Made by a program: the position numbers and the translations under genes. From an uncultured Oscillospiraceae bacterium (GTDB lineage Bacteria; Bacillota; Clostridia; Oscillospirales; Ruminococcaceae): 62,636 nucleotides of DNA. The notes beneath the pieces were generated by a model. That model did no database searches, was not told the DNA's origin, and saw nothing but the letters and a program-made list of their open reading frames with translations. Each line of letters begins with the position of its first letter. The stretch's first letter is position 1. Shown piece by piece: positions 8,897 to 17,325 of the stretch. The stretch is from assembly GCA_934481355.1 (NCBI GenBank), contig CAKSPH010000012.1, positions 1 through 62,636 of the forward strand. The letters are read 5' to 3'.

Positions 8897-8952
8897 TTAA
8901 GGCAACACCATACAAAGACCATATTTTGTATTTTGCGCGCATATTGCCTTAA
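8897..8952. repeat. 56-bp relative of the 38.3-kb MITE-like element
   Basis: TTAAGGCAA (8897-8905) and TTGCCTTAA (8944-8952) are perfect inverted ends. The sequence between them aligns with the reverse complement of the right end of the element at 38320-38577 over about 50 nt, with 40 identical by eye. Shared blocks are GGCAACACC, ACAAAGACCAT and ATTTTGC. It lies in the 245-bp gap between xylB and the GGDEF gene, outside any coding sequence. Confidence 0.7.
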
Positions 8953-9022
8953 AACATTTATTCTGATTATATCACATTTTTACATGAATTTCAAGTACAT
9001 TGAAGAACTTCCGTATAAAAAA

Positions 9023-9047
9023 AGCCGCTCCTGGATCCGGAGCGGCT
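9023..9047 (-). terminator. Terminator of xylB
   Basis: The stem AGCCGCTCC / GGAGCGGCT has a 7-nt loop and, read on the minus strand, is followed by a run of seven T. It lies 15 bp after the xylB stop. Confidence 0.88.
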
Positions 9048-9061
9048 GTGTATTCACGGTA

Positions 9062-10585
9062 TCAGAGTTCGGCGAGTTCAGCGAAGCACTGTTTCATAGC
9101 AGGGTAGAGCTTTCTGTACATCGCGTAAACCTTGTCGTATTCTGCGGTGTTGTCCGCGATTGGTTCCTGGATTTTTTCAGGCTTGATCACAGCGCGGCAG
9201 GCCTCGGGAACGTCCTTGTAGAGACCCGCTCCGACAGCGGCGAGCAGCGCAACGCCGAGCGCGGGACCCTCCTTGTTGAGGGTGGTCTTGACAGGGCAGC
9301 CGTAGAGGTCGGCAAGCATCTGGCGCCACAGCGGGGAAGTTCCTCCGCCGCCGCAAGCCATCATGTCGCTTACATTGATGTTCATTTCGCGCATTACCTC
9401 AACGCAGTCGCGCAGGGAGTAAGATACGCCCTCCATTACGGCGCGGAGCATTTCCTTTTTCTTGTGCATTGTGGACAGACCGAAGAATACGCCGCGTGCG
9501 TTCGGGTCGAGGTGAGGGGTTCTCTCGCCGTTAAGATAGGGCATATAGAGAAGTCTGTTAGCGCCGATAGGAACGCTGCCTGCTTCCTTGTCCATCAGGT
9601 AGTAGGGGTCGACACCCATGGAGAGCGCGGTCTCCATTTCTGCCCATGCGAAATTGTCCCTGAACCACTTGAGGGACAGACCCGCGGACTGAGTTACGCC
9701 CATAACGTGCCAGCAGCCGGGAACGGCGCAGCAGAATGTGTGGACTCTGCCCTTCTTGTCAATGGAGATATCGGAGGTGTGCGCAAATACAACACCGGAG
9801 GAACCGATGGTGGTGAATGCCTTACCGTCCTCGACAACGCCAGTGCCGATAGCGGCAGCGGCATTGTCGCCTGCACCTCCGACAACAGGGGTGCCTGTCT
9901 TTAATCCGGTGAGTTCAGCCGCCTTTGCGGTTACTGTACCGGTTATCTCAGGGGACTCGTAAACCTTGGCGAGCAGCGCCTTGTCGATCCCGAGCTTGTT
10001 CAGCACCTCGTCCGACCAGCAGCGGTTCGGGATATCGAGGAGCTGCATTCCGCTGGCGTCGGAAACCTCGGTAGCAAACTCTCCGGTGAGCATGAAGCGT
10101 ATGTAATCCTTCGGGAGAAGTATGTGCCTGCACTTTTCGTAGTTCTGCGGTTCGTTGTTCTTGACCCACATGATTTTTGCGGCGGTGAAGCCGGTGATGG
10201 CGGGGTTTGCGGTGATGTCGATAAGCCTGTCGGCGCCTACCTTGTCGGTGATCTCAACAACTTCCTTGGCGGTACGCTGGTCGCACCAGATTATTGACCT
10301 GCGGATAGGCTGATTCTCAGCGTCCAGCATAACAAGTCCATGCATCTGACCGGAAAGGCCGATGCCCTTGATGTCCTCGGGGCTGACTCTGCTCTCGGCG
10401 ATAACATCCTTGATTCCGTTGACAGAGGCGTTCCACCAGTCAAGCGGATCCTGCTCCGCATAGCCGTTCTGGGGGGTGTACAGCGGGTATTCGTAGGTAG
10501 CGGAAGCGACCGGAGCGCCGTCCTCAGAGAAAAGGACAGTCTTGGTGCCGGAAGTGCCGATATCTACGCCTAAAATGTAAGCCAT
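9062..10585 (-). CDS. xylB: Xylulokinase
   Basis: An FGGY-family kinase of 507 residues that phosphorylates D-xylulose for the pentose phosphate pathway. The ATP-binding start motif GVDIGTSGTKTVLF is at residues 5-18. The substrate region IGLSGQMHGLVML and the segment VGGAGDNAAAAIG, which carries the catalytic aspartate, are both present, as is the second FGGY signature region (CGGGGTSPLWRQMLAD). ATG follows AAGGAG. No xylA or transporter is adjacent, so it is a single-gene unit with its own promoter, a cre-like operator and a terminator. Specificity for xylulose over related sugars is from overall similarity. Confidence 0.93.
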   Translation of the reverse strand: MAYILGVDIGTSGTKTVLFSEDGAPVASATYEYPLYTPQNGYAEQDPLDWWNASVNGIKDVIAESRVSPEDIKGIGLSGQMHGLVMLDAENQPIRRSIIWCDQRTAKEVVEITDKVGADRLIDITANPAITGFTAAKIMWVKNNEPQNYEKCRHILLPKDYIRFMLTGEFATEVSDASGMQLLDIPNRCWSDEVLNKLGIDKALLAKVYESPEITGTVTAKAAELTGLKTGTPVVGGAGDNAAAAIGTGVVEDGKAFTTIGSSGVVFAHTSDISIDKKGRVHTFCCAVPGCWHVMGVTQSAGLSLKWFRDNFAWAEMETALSMGVDPYYLMDKEAGSVPIGANRLLYMPYLNGERTPHLDPNARGVFFGLSTMHKKKEMLRAVMEGVSYSLRDCVEVMREMNINVSDMMACGGGGTSPLWRQMLADLYGCPVKTTLNKEGPALGVALLAAVGAGLYKDVPEACRAVIKPEKIQEPIADNTAEYDKVYAMYRKLYPAMKQCFAELAEL

Positions 10586-10624
10586 GATGATTTCTCCTTT
10601 TAAGTTTCATAGTTAAAACGTCAA

Positions 10625-10675
10625 TGAAAACGTTTATACAACTATAATTTTAATACACTCTGCACAATTTGTCAA
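10625..10675 (-). promoter_or_regulatory. xylB promoter with downstream cre-like operator
   Basis: Minus strand: TTGACA (10675-10670), 17 nt, TAAAAT (10652-10647). About 9 nt downstream of the -10 box is TGAAAACGTTTATA (10625-10638, plus-strand reading), which fits the CcpA cre consensus TGWNANCGNTNWCA at 13 of 14 positions. A roadblock or repressor position fits carbon catabolite repression, or a LacI-type sugar regulator. Confidence 0.72.
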
Positions 10676-10812
10676 GTGGGATATTTTTATTTTGGGGGAA
10701 TTTTGCAAGTACTCGGGGGAATATTTCAATATTGCCACAGGCATATAAAAAAGTTTCAACAGATATCAGATTTTGGAATATCAGAAATAATAGACTGTTG
10801 TATGGTTAAGTG

Positions 10813-10841
10813 TTGACAACAGGGCTGATTTATGGTATAAT
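10813..10841 (+). promoter_or_regulatory. Promoter of the TetR regulator gene
   Basis: TTGACA (10813-10818), 17 nt, TATAAT (10836-10841). The rest of the 303-bp gap (10586-10888) holds the divergent xylB promoter and AT-rich DNA with no further gene. Confidence 0.85.
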
Positions 10842-10888
10842 AAACAAGTGTGAATAAAGCTCGGATTGTGCAGAAAGGGAGAACCGAC

Positions 10889-11527
10889 ATGGCAGTGACA
10901 ACCAGAAACAATACGGACAAGAGGGTTATACGGACGAAGAAAGCGATACGCACAGCATTGTTCAAGCTCATGGAAACAAAGGACATTGCCGCGATAACGA
11001 TAAGCGAGCTCACGTCTCTTGCAAACGTCAACCGCAGGACTTTCTACACTCATTACAGCAATATAACGGATATTCTTGACGAAACGGAATCCGAGATAGT
11101 AGATAGAGTCAGCGGAGTTATACAGCGTTTTGATTCCAAAAGTCTCACGGACAGCACATACACTCTGTTCATGGAGCTCAGCCGGCTTGTCAGCGAGGAA
11201 TACGGCTTCTATTTCCATCTTATGAAAAGCGACTTGCGCGGGGTGCTTGTCACCAGAATGAAGACGCTGCTGAAAGCTTCAGCCGATAAGATACTCGGGC
11301 GGTTTACGATACCCTCGGATGTGGAAAATGTGTTCCTGCTTTCCAGCTTCATAAACGGCGGTTTTCTTAATCTGTTCCTGGAGTGGAACAAGTCCGGCAG
11401 GGATATTTCCATAGAGTCGGCTGCAAAGGTGGCAAGCGTTATGGTGGATTTCTGCGTGAAGAACGCGCGCCATATTTCCGACACCATCGAAAAGACCGAA
11501 TTTCCAGACGTACAGCATGATCAGTAA
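10889..11527 (+). CDS. TetR/AcrR-family transcriptional regulator
   Basis: A 212-residue regulator. The N-terminal helix-turn-helix is clear (RTKKAIRTALFKLMETKD, then ITISELTSLANVNRRTFYTHY), and the C-terminal helical ligand domain is not assignable to a specific effector. The ATG at 10889 is used because AAAGGGAG precedes it; an in-frame GTG at 10850 would lie almost on the predicted transcription start. It is monocistronic and convergent with mfd, and the shared hairpin at 11536 ends it. Its target is unknown. Confidence 0.87.
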   Translation: MAVTTRNNTDKRVIRTKKAIRTALFKLMETKDIAAITISELTSLANVNRRTFYTHYSNITDILDETESEIVDRVSGVIQRFDSKSLTDSTYTLFMELSRLVSEEYGFYFHLMKSDLRGVLVTRMKTLLKASADKILGRFTIPSDVENVFLLSSFINGGFLNLFLEWNKSGRDISIESAAKVASVMVDFCVKNARHISDTIEKTEFPDVQHDQ

Positions 11528-11535
11528 AACAGCAA

Positions 11536-11560
11536 GCCCCGGTTCAGTGCGAGCCGGGGC
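11536..11560. terminator. Terminator between tetR-type gene and mfd
   Basis: GCCCCGGTTC / GAGCCGGGGC (10 bp with one G-T pair), followed on the plus strand by GTTTTTTATT. It also lies just past the mfd stop, but the opposite strand has only a weak T-run. Confidence 0.88.
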
Positions 11561-11565
11561 GTTTT

Positions 11566-14500
11566 TTATTCTTCTGAGCCTTTAACGCTGTTCATTGTAG
11601 TGATGACCGTGCGCATTGCGTCAAGCGGCTTTTCGCCCTTGTCGAGCGTGACCTTGACGTGTGCTCTTCCGGTTGGTTCAAGGCGCATTCTGTTTCCGTA
11701 GACATCGGACAGCGCCGCGAGCTTCTTCATGTCAAACTTTGACATATAGAATATCAGGTCGTTCTTCTGCTGGGTTATCTCAACGATGTTGGAGGCTCCA
11801 GCCATGTTGCGCAGCCGTGCGACTTCCACCAGACCAAGCACGGATTTCGGCGGATCGCCGTATCGGTCGATGAGTTCGTCCGTAACGTCGATTCCGTCCT
11901 CTTCGGTCTGGATACGCGCTATCTTGCGATAGCAGTCAACGCGCTGGGCCTGATTCGAGATGTAGTCCTCCGGGATATATGCGTCAATTTTGATATCGAC
12001 TAGGCACTCTTCCTTGTGGACGTCCTTTTCGCCGCGCTCCTCCCTTACCGCTTCGTCAAGCAGCTGAAGGTACATATCATATCCGACATTTGCAAGGTGC
12101 CCGGACTGGCTCGAGCCCAGAATACTTCCCGCGCCGCGTATTTCGAGATCGCGCATTGCAATGCGGAATCCGCTGCCGAACTGCGTGAATTCCCGGATAG
12201 CGTCAAGGCGCTTCTGCGAGATCTCGGAAAGTATTTTTCCGCGCTGGAACGTGAAGTAGGCGTATGCGCGCTTGTTTGTTCTGCCTACACGGCCGCGGAG
12301 CTGATGGAGCTGCGCAAGCCCCATGTAGTCGGCGTTCTCGATTATCAGCGTGTTAACATTCGGAACGTCAACGCCAGTCTCAATTATAGTCGTGCAGACG
12401 AGAATATTCAGCTCGCCGTCAAGAAGCTGCCGCCATACCTCGAGTATCTGTTCCTCTGTCATACGTCCGTGCGCAACGCCGACCTTTGCGTCCGGAATGA
12501 GCGAGCGTATTTTCTCCGCGCAGCTGTAAATTGAATCTATCCTGTTGTGGATATAGTAGACCTGTCCGTTCCTGCGGAGCTCCTTCTGGATTGCCTGCAT
12601 TATCACGCCCCAGTCGTGCTCCATGACGTAGGTCGTGATGGGCTGTCTGTCCTGCGGAGGCTCGTCTATTACGCTCATGTCGCGTATGCCGCTCATAGCC
12701 ATGTTGAGGGTCCGCGGTATAGGCGTTGCGGAAAGCGTCAGGATATCCACACCGGAGAACATCTCCTTGAATTTCTCCTTGTGGGCAACGCCGAAGCGCT
12801 GTTCCTCGTCGATTATTACAAGTCCGAGATCCCTGAATTTTATGTCGTTCTGGATTATTCTGTGCGTGCCTATCAGGATATCCACCTTTCCCTCTTTCAG
12901 GCGGCGGAGTATATCACGCTGTTCAGCCGGGGACTTGTATCTGGACAAAAGCGCCACGTTGATGGGAAAACCCTCCATACGGGCGCAGCAGGTCTGGAAG
13001 TGCTGCCATGCAAGCACGGTGGTCGGAACAAGGATCGCGCACTGCTTACCGTTTTCAGCGCACTTGAACGCCGCCCGGAGCGCCACCTCGGTCTTGCCGA
13101 AGCCGACATCTCCGCACAGAAGCCGCTCCATCGGGACGGGTTTCATCATGTCAGCCTTGATTTCGTCCACACAGCGGAGCTGAGAGTTGGTCTCAATATA
13201 ATTGAAATGCGCCTCGAAATCGTCCTGGAGCTTGTCGTCCGGCGGAAATTCATAGCCTTTGCTTCTCATTCGCCTGGAGTACAGCGCAATGAGCTCTGAA
13301 GCCATCTCCTTTGCGGCGGCTTTAGCCTTTGCCTTGGATTTCTGCCACTGGTCGGAGTTCAGCTTGTTGAGCTTCACGGTGCCCGCGTCCCCGGAGCCGA
13401 TGTATCGGGAAACAAGATCGAGCTGCGTTACGGGAATATGCAGGACATCGGCGCCCGCATAGCGTATCTTGATGTAGTCCTTTGCCACGCCGTCCGCGAC
13501 AAGCTTGTGCACTCCGTCAAAAATACCGATTCCGTGGGAGTAATGCACCACAAGGTCGCCGATAGAGATATCGGTGAGCGAACGTATTTCCTCGCCCTTT
13601 TTCTTCTTGGCAGGGCGCTGCTTTCTGTCCGCATGGACTGCCGTGTGAGTGAATACCGCGAGCTTTCCCTCCGGGTATTCGATACCTGCGGTCAGCGTGC
13701 CCGGAGTTACGATAATGCGCTTCGGGAGCGGCTTTTCCGGCTCTGAGGAATATTCAGCCTTGTATCCGTCATCTGCGAGGTCGGCGGCGAGGGTCTTTGC
13801 GCCCTTTTCGGTTCCTGAGAATATCATGCAGGCGAAGCCGTTTGCGAGGTAGCCGTCAAGCTCCTGCTTCAGTACGGCGAATTCGCCGCTCCACGGGGAG
13901 GTCTGCACTGCGCCCCGGACGTCCAGCATAATGCCGAGCTCCATTCCGCCGCCGCGTATAAACGTGTCGAAATACACCCTTGAGCGGCTTTCCAGCACGG
14001 AGTAAAGCTCGTTTTTAGTCAGCATGAACCGGTCGAGACCCTTGCAGAGCTTCTTTTCCTCGGTCAGGATTTTCAGATCCTCAATGTGCTGGAGCGCAAC
14101 GCCGCGGTAGGATTCCTTTACGGAGGTGTTCTCGCAGACGAAAACGGCCTTCGCGTAGTCCAGCACCGTGGCTTCCTCCGGATAGCAAAGAGGGAAGTAG
14201 CGGTCGAGCGTGCTCAGCGAAATACCGCCGCGTATCTTCTGTACATCGGAGGAAAGCCGTTCGCGCACGCCGTCAGCGTTCTTTCCGCGCAGCTTTGCGG
14301 CAAGCGCCTCTATTCGAGTGCAGAGCTCCTCGCCGGAATCAAACAGCACCTCTCCGGCGGGGGAAATTCGGAGCTCCTCCACAGGGTCGGTCCTTCTCTG
14401 GGATTCAAGGTCGAAGTAGGACATACTGTCGATGGTGTCGCCCCAGAGCTCGATTCGGCAGGGGGCGGCGCTGCTCGGCGGGAATATGTCCACGATCCCT

Positions 14501-15039
14501 CCGCGCACGGAGAACTGACCGGCACCTTCTATCATGTCACAGCGGGAGTATCCTGCCGCAATGAGCTTTTTAACGAGCTCGTCCTGCGGAAAATCCATGT
14601 CGCTGGAAAGCGTTATCGTGCGCTCCTCCAGTTCCTGCGGAGGAATAGTGAGCTGACCTGCGGCTTCGGGAGAGCAGATAACGGCGCGGCAGTTGCCGTT
14701 CATCATTGCGGAGAGCGCGAAAATGCGCTTGTGTTCATATTCCCGGGAGGCAGCCTCGAAGTCCCCGAGCAGCAGCTCTTTGGCGGGGTAGAGCAGTGCA
14801 GTGCCCTCGCCGTACATCGAGCAGATATCGTTTACAAGCCGCTGGGCTTCCGCTTCGCTTTCGGCAATGACAAGCGTCGGAGAGAGCGTATCCTTCCGCA
14901 GCAGCGAGCCGATAAAAAGCGCCTTGTGGATATGCGAAACGCCTGTCACAAGGGCAGGCAGAGAGTTATTGTCGTCAAGCCAGCGGCTGAGCTTCCGGTA
15001 CTCCGGGAAGAGCTCCGCCGCATTGTAAAAGAAGTCCAT
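11566..15039 (-). CDS. mfd: Transcription-repair coupling factor
   Basis: Mfd of 1157 residues, the standard length. It removes RNA polymerase stalled at lesions and recruits UvrA. Visible parts, in order: a UvrB-like N-terminal module (GVSHIHKALFIG); an RNA polymerase interaction domain around residues 480-560 (DLVVHYSHGIGIFDG); a RecG-like helicase core with Walker A LLCGDVGFGKTEVALRAAF, DEEQ box VIIDEEQRFGV, motif III LSATPIPRTLNMAMSG and motif VI QLRGRVGRTNKRAYAYF; and a C-terminal TRCF domain. The ATG follows GAGG, 9 bp after pth ends, so pth-mfd are probably co-transcribed. Confidence 0.97.
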   Translation of the reverse strand: MDFFYNAAELFPEYRKLSRWLDDNNSLPALVTGVSHIHKALFIGSLLRKDTLSPTLVIAESEAEAQRLVNDICSMYGEGTALLYPAKELLLGDFEAASREYEHKRIFALSAMMNGNCRAVICSPEAAGQLTIPPQELEERTITLSSDMDFPQDELVKKLIAAGYSRCDMIEGAGQFSVRGGIVDIFPPSSAAPCRIELWGDTIDSMSYFDLESQRRTDPVEELRISPAGEVLFDSGEELCTRIEALAAKLRGKNADGVRERLSSDVQKIRGGISLSTLDRYFPLCYPEEATVLDYAKAVFVCENTSVKESYRGVALQHIEDLKILTEEKKLCKGLDRFMLTKNELYSVLESRSRVYFDTFIRGGGMELGIMLDVRGAVQTSPWSGEFAVLKQELDGYLANGFACMIFSGTEKGAKTLAADLADDGYKAEYSSEPEKPLPKRIIVTPGTLTAGIEYPEGKLAVFTHTAVHADRKQRPAKKKKGEEIRSLTDISIGDLVVHYSHGIGIFDGVHKLVADGVAKDYIKIRYAGADVLHIPVTQLDLVSRYIGSGDAGTVKLNKLNSDQWQKSKAKAKAAAKEMASELIALYSRRMRSKGYEFPPDDKLQDDFEAHFNYIETNSQLRCVDEIKADMMKPVPMERLLCGDVGFGKTEVALRAAFKCAENGKQCAILVPTTVLAWQHFQTCCARMEGFPINVALLSRYKSPAEQRDILRRLKEGKVDILIGTHRIIQNDIKFRDLGLVIIDEEQRFGVAHKEKFKEMFSGVDILTLSATPIPRTLNMAMSGIRDMSVIDEPPQDRQPITTYVMEHDWGVIMQAIQKELRRNGQVYYIHNRIDSIYSCAEKIRSLIPDAKVGVAHGRMTEEQILEVWRQLLDGELNILVCTTIIETGVDVPNVNTLIIENADYMGLAQLHQLRGRVGRTNKRAYAYFTFQRGKILSEISQKRLDAIREFTQFGSGFRIAMRDLEIRGAGSILGSSQSGHLANVGYDMYLQLLDEAVREERGEKDVHKEECLVDIKIDAYIPEDYISNQAQRVDCYRKIARIQTEEDGIDVTDELIDRYGDPPKSVLGLVEVARLRNMAGASNIVEITQQKNDLIFYMSKFDMKKLAALSDVYGNRMRLEPTGRAHVKVTLDKGEKPLDAMRTVITTMNSVKGSEE

Positions 15040-15048
15040 TGTGTTACC

Positions 15049-15678
15049 TCAGGAATTGAACTTATTCATTGCTTCGTTCATCTTGTCGCTTACCATCAGC
15101 TCGATGGCGCTGACAGCGTTGTCCATCGCGGATTCAAGCACCTCCGCCTGTTCCTTCCTGAAGTGCCCGAGCACCCAGTCGGCGAGGTTGTAGTCCGGGT
15201 GCGGCTTTGCGCCTACGCCCATCTTTATGCGCGGGAACATATCCGAGCCGGATAGCAGGATTATGCTCTTGATCCCGTTGTGCCCTCCGTCGCTGCCTTT
15301 TCTGCGGATACGGAGCTTTCCGGGCTCAAGGGAAATATCGTCAAACACGATTATGGTACGCTCCGGCGGAATCTTGTAGAAGCTCATCGCTTCGGTAACT
15401 GCTTCGCCGCTGTTGTTCATGAACGTTGTGGGTTTCATAATAAGGCAGCGCTTTCCGGATATCATCGCGTCGCAGGTCAGCGACTTGAATTTCAGCTTTT
15501 TGCAGTCCAGCTTGTATTTGCTGCAGAGTGTGTCGATGGTCATGAATCCGATGTTATGGCGGGTTCCCTCATACTGCGTTCCGGGATTTCCGAGACCGCA
15601 TATAATGTATTCTACTGCGCCCTGCGGTTCAGGCTGGCGTTCGGCTTCCAGTTTCTTAAAGATATCAAGTACAGACAT
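15049..15678 (-). CDS. pth: Peptidyl-tRNA hydrolase
   Basis: Releases tRNA from peptidyl-tRNAs that drop off ribosomes. The active-site motif CGLGNPGTQYEGTRHNIGF carries the catalytic histidine (residue 41 from this start). MKPTTFMNNSGEA and VFDDISLEPGKLRIR with GSDGGHNGIKSI are the other family signatures. The product is 209 residues, with about 20 extra residues before the usual start. The ATG at 15678 is chosen over an upstream GTG because it follows AAAGG. The 3' neighbour is mfd, a common arrangement in Firmicutes. Confidence 0.96.
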   Translation of the reverse strand: MSVLDIFKKLEAERQPEPQGAVEYIICGLGNPGTQYEGTRHNIGFMTIDTLCSKYKLDCKKLKFKSLTCDAMISGKRCLIMKPTTFMNNSGEAVTEAMSFYKIPPERTIIVFDDISLEPGKLRIRRKGSDGGHNGIKSIILLSGSDMFPRIKMGVGAKPHPDYNLADWVLGHFRKEQAEVLESAMDNAVSAIELMVSDKMNEAMNKFNS

Positions 15679-15716
15679 ATTCTTTGCCTTTCGGGGATAA
15701 TTAATAACGCACAAAG

Positions 15717-15743
15717 ACCACTCACAGACAGTCTGCGAGTGGT
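15717..15743 (-). terminator. Possible terminator or attenuator after the SPFH gene
   Basis: The near-perfect stem ACCACTCRCAGA / TCTGYGAGTGGT lies between the SPFH/zinc-ribbon gene and pth. On the minus strand it is followed only by CTTTG, so termination may be partial. Confidence 0.5.
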
Positions 15744-15767
15744 TTTGATGTGTATTTATGTTTCAGC

Positions 15768-17105
15768 TTAAACTATATCGTTTGCATCAAAAGGGTCGCC
15801 GCACTCTGGGCAGAACTTCGGGGGATTTGTGGGATCCTCCGACTTCCAGCCGCACTTGTCGCAGCGATAAACGGGGGCGCCGGCAGGTCTGGGCTTGCCG
15901 CAGTTCTGGCAGAACTTGCCCTTGTTCACAGCTCCGCAGGAGCAGGTCCAGCCCTCAGCCTGTGCGGGCTTGGGCTTGCCGCAGTTAGCGCAGAACTTCC
16001 CGGTGTTGGAAGTGCCGCATTCGCACTTCCAGCTTCCGGCCGCAGGAGCTGCCTGAGCGGGTGCCTGTGCAGGAGCCTGAGCCGCTGCCTGTGCCTGCTG
16101 CTGTGCGTTCATCTGGAAGAGATCCTGCGCGTTGAATCCGCCCTGATTCTGAGCCATATTCATTCCCATGAAGCCCATCATTGCGCCGCCCTGATTTCCG
16201 GCAGCGGTCTTCATTGCGGAAGCCTGAGCCTCGACAAGCGTAGCCGCAGCCATGCCCGGATTGCGCATAACGGCGGAGCGCTGGAGGTTAGTTATCATCT
16301 CCTGGTCTTCCTTGGGAAGCGTGGGAGGATTCATTCCGAAAGATGCAACGACCATTCCGCGGGTTTCGCCCCATTTCTTGGAGAGAACCTCGTTGAGCGC
16401 GTCGGAGATCTCCATTGCCTTGCTGGGGAGCATACTGGGTCTTACGCCCTGCTCGGAGATCTTTCCGAGAGCCGGCTGAAGCGCGGTGAGTATCTCAGTC
16501 TTGAGCATACTGTCGATGTTGGAGCGGTTGAAGCTCTCGCCGAAGTTGCCGCAGACATTCGTGTAGAAAAGAACCGGGTTTGTGATACGGTAGGAGTACT
16601 CGCCGTTGCAGCGCAGGGAAACGTCAACATCAAGACCGATGTTGTTGTCAACAACTCGGAACGGGATTGGGTTAACTGTACCGTAGCGGTTGCCCATGAC
16701 CTCCTTCATGTTCACATAGTAAACGCGCATATCGTGACCGGCCTGACCGCCGTAGCTGATACGGGTTCCGATATCCTTGAGGGAATTGATTATTCCGTCG
16801 CCGAGGTTACCGGAGAACACGGAGGGGGAGAGTGCAGACTTGAATTCAAATACGCCGGCCTCGTTTGCGACCTCGGACACCTTGCCGTCAACAACGATAA
16901 GTGCGCACTGACCCTCGTTTACCGCAATTGCGGAGCCGTCGGTGATAACGTTGTCGTCGCCCTTGTTGGTTCCGCGGGAGCCGACGCGCTTATGACCCTT
17001 TACGGCGAGGATATCGTTGGAAAGGGAATCACAGTATATGTATTCCTTGTACTGATCCGAGAGATTGCCTCCCACGGCGTTGAGTGCAGCCTTGATTAAG
17101 CCCAT
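15768..17105 (-). CDS. SPFH-domain protein with C-terminal zinc ribbons (YdjI-like)
   Basis: A 445-residue protein resembling Bacillus YdjI and the so-called virion-core-like family. Residues about 25-260 form an SPFH/band-7 domain (ALIVVDGKVSEVANEAGVFE, IPFRVVDNNIGLDVDVSL). A Met/Gln/Ala-rich linker with Pro-Ala repeats follows (about 300-355). Three zinc ribbons end the protein: CECG...CANCG, CSCG...CQNCG and CDKCG...CPECG. It has no transmembrane helix. Family members sit at membranes through other SPFH proteins and are linked to membrane stress. In Bacillus it neighbours the PspA-like ydjF; here it stands alone with its own promoter. Confidence 0.85.
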   Translation of the reverse strand: MGLIKAALNAVGGNLSDQYKEYIYCDSLSNDILAVKGHKRVGSRGTNKGDDNVITDGSAIAVNEGQCALIVVDGKVSEVANEAGVFEFKSALSPSVFSGNLGDGIINSLKDIGTRISYGGQAGHDMRVYYVNMKEVMGNRYGTVNPIPFRVVDNNIGLDVDVSLRCNGEYSYRITNPVLFYTNVCGNFGESFNRSNIDSMLKTEILTALQPALGKISEQGVRPSMLPSKAMEISDALNEVLSKKWGETRGMVVASFGMNPPTLPKEDQEMITNLQRSAVMRNPGMAAATLVEAQASAMKTAAGNQGGAMMGFMGMNMAQNQGGFNAQDLFQMNAQQQAQAAAQAPAQAPAQAAPAAGSWKCECGTSNTGKFCANCGKPKPAQAEGWTCSCGAVNKGKFCQNCGKPRPAGAPVYRCDKCGWKSEDPTNPPKFCPECGDPFDANDIV

Positions 17106-17175
17106 TTTGTATACTCCTTTCGGGATATGTTTGTTATGCCGGAATAAGACCGGCGCATAAGGATCCTATACATAT

Positions 17176-17204
17176 ATTGTAACCTAAAATCCGTAAATTG
17201 TCAA
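17176..17204 (-). promoter_or_regulatory. Promoter of the SPFH/zinc-ribbon gene
   Basis: Minus strand TTGACA (17204-17199), 17 nt, TACAAT (17181-17176), about 70 nt before the start codon. Confidence 0.82.
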
Positions 17205-17237
17205 TAGATATTCGTTAAATTTTTGCATAACCAACTC

Positions 17238-17266
17238 TTGACTTATTCGAGGAAATGTGTTAGAAT
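17238..17266 (+). promoter_or_regulatory. Promoter of the CobW-mtnA-mtaD operon
   Basis: TTGACT (17238-17243), 17 nt, TAGAAT (17261-17266). It is divergent to the SPFH gene. A SAM riboswitch or a clear Zur/Fur palindrome was looked for in the 60-nt leader and not seen. Confidence 0.75.
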
Positions 17267-17325
17267 TATAAGTTGGAAGCCCCTGCGCTGCGGGAGCCGT
17301 ATATTTCAGAAAGAGGGAATATCAA

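Noticed and set aside
8933..9904. 323-codon open frame opposite xylB
   Set aside because: Antisense to a complete xylulokinase; no RBS or domain.
14086..15255. 389-codon open frame on the plus strand opposite mfd and pth
   Set aside because: It is antisense to well-conserved enzymes and arises from their codon bias; no RBS and no recognisable domain.
15750..17099. 449-codon open frame opposite the SPFH/zinc-ribbon gene
   Set aside because: The minus-strand protein has clear SPFH and zinc-ribbon motifs plus promoter and RBS; the plus-strand frame is a shadow.
17267..17325. SAM or metal riboswitch before the mtnA-containing operon
   Set aside because: The leader is about 55 nt and shows no riboswitch fold or conserved words.
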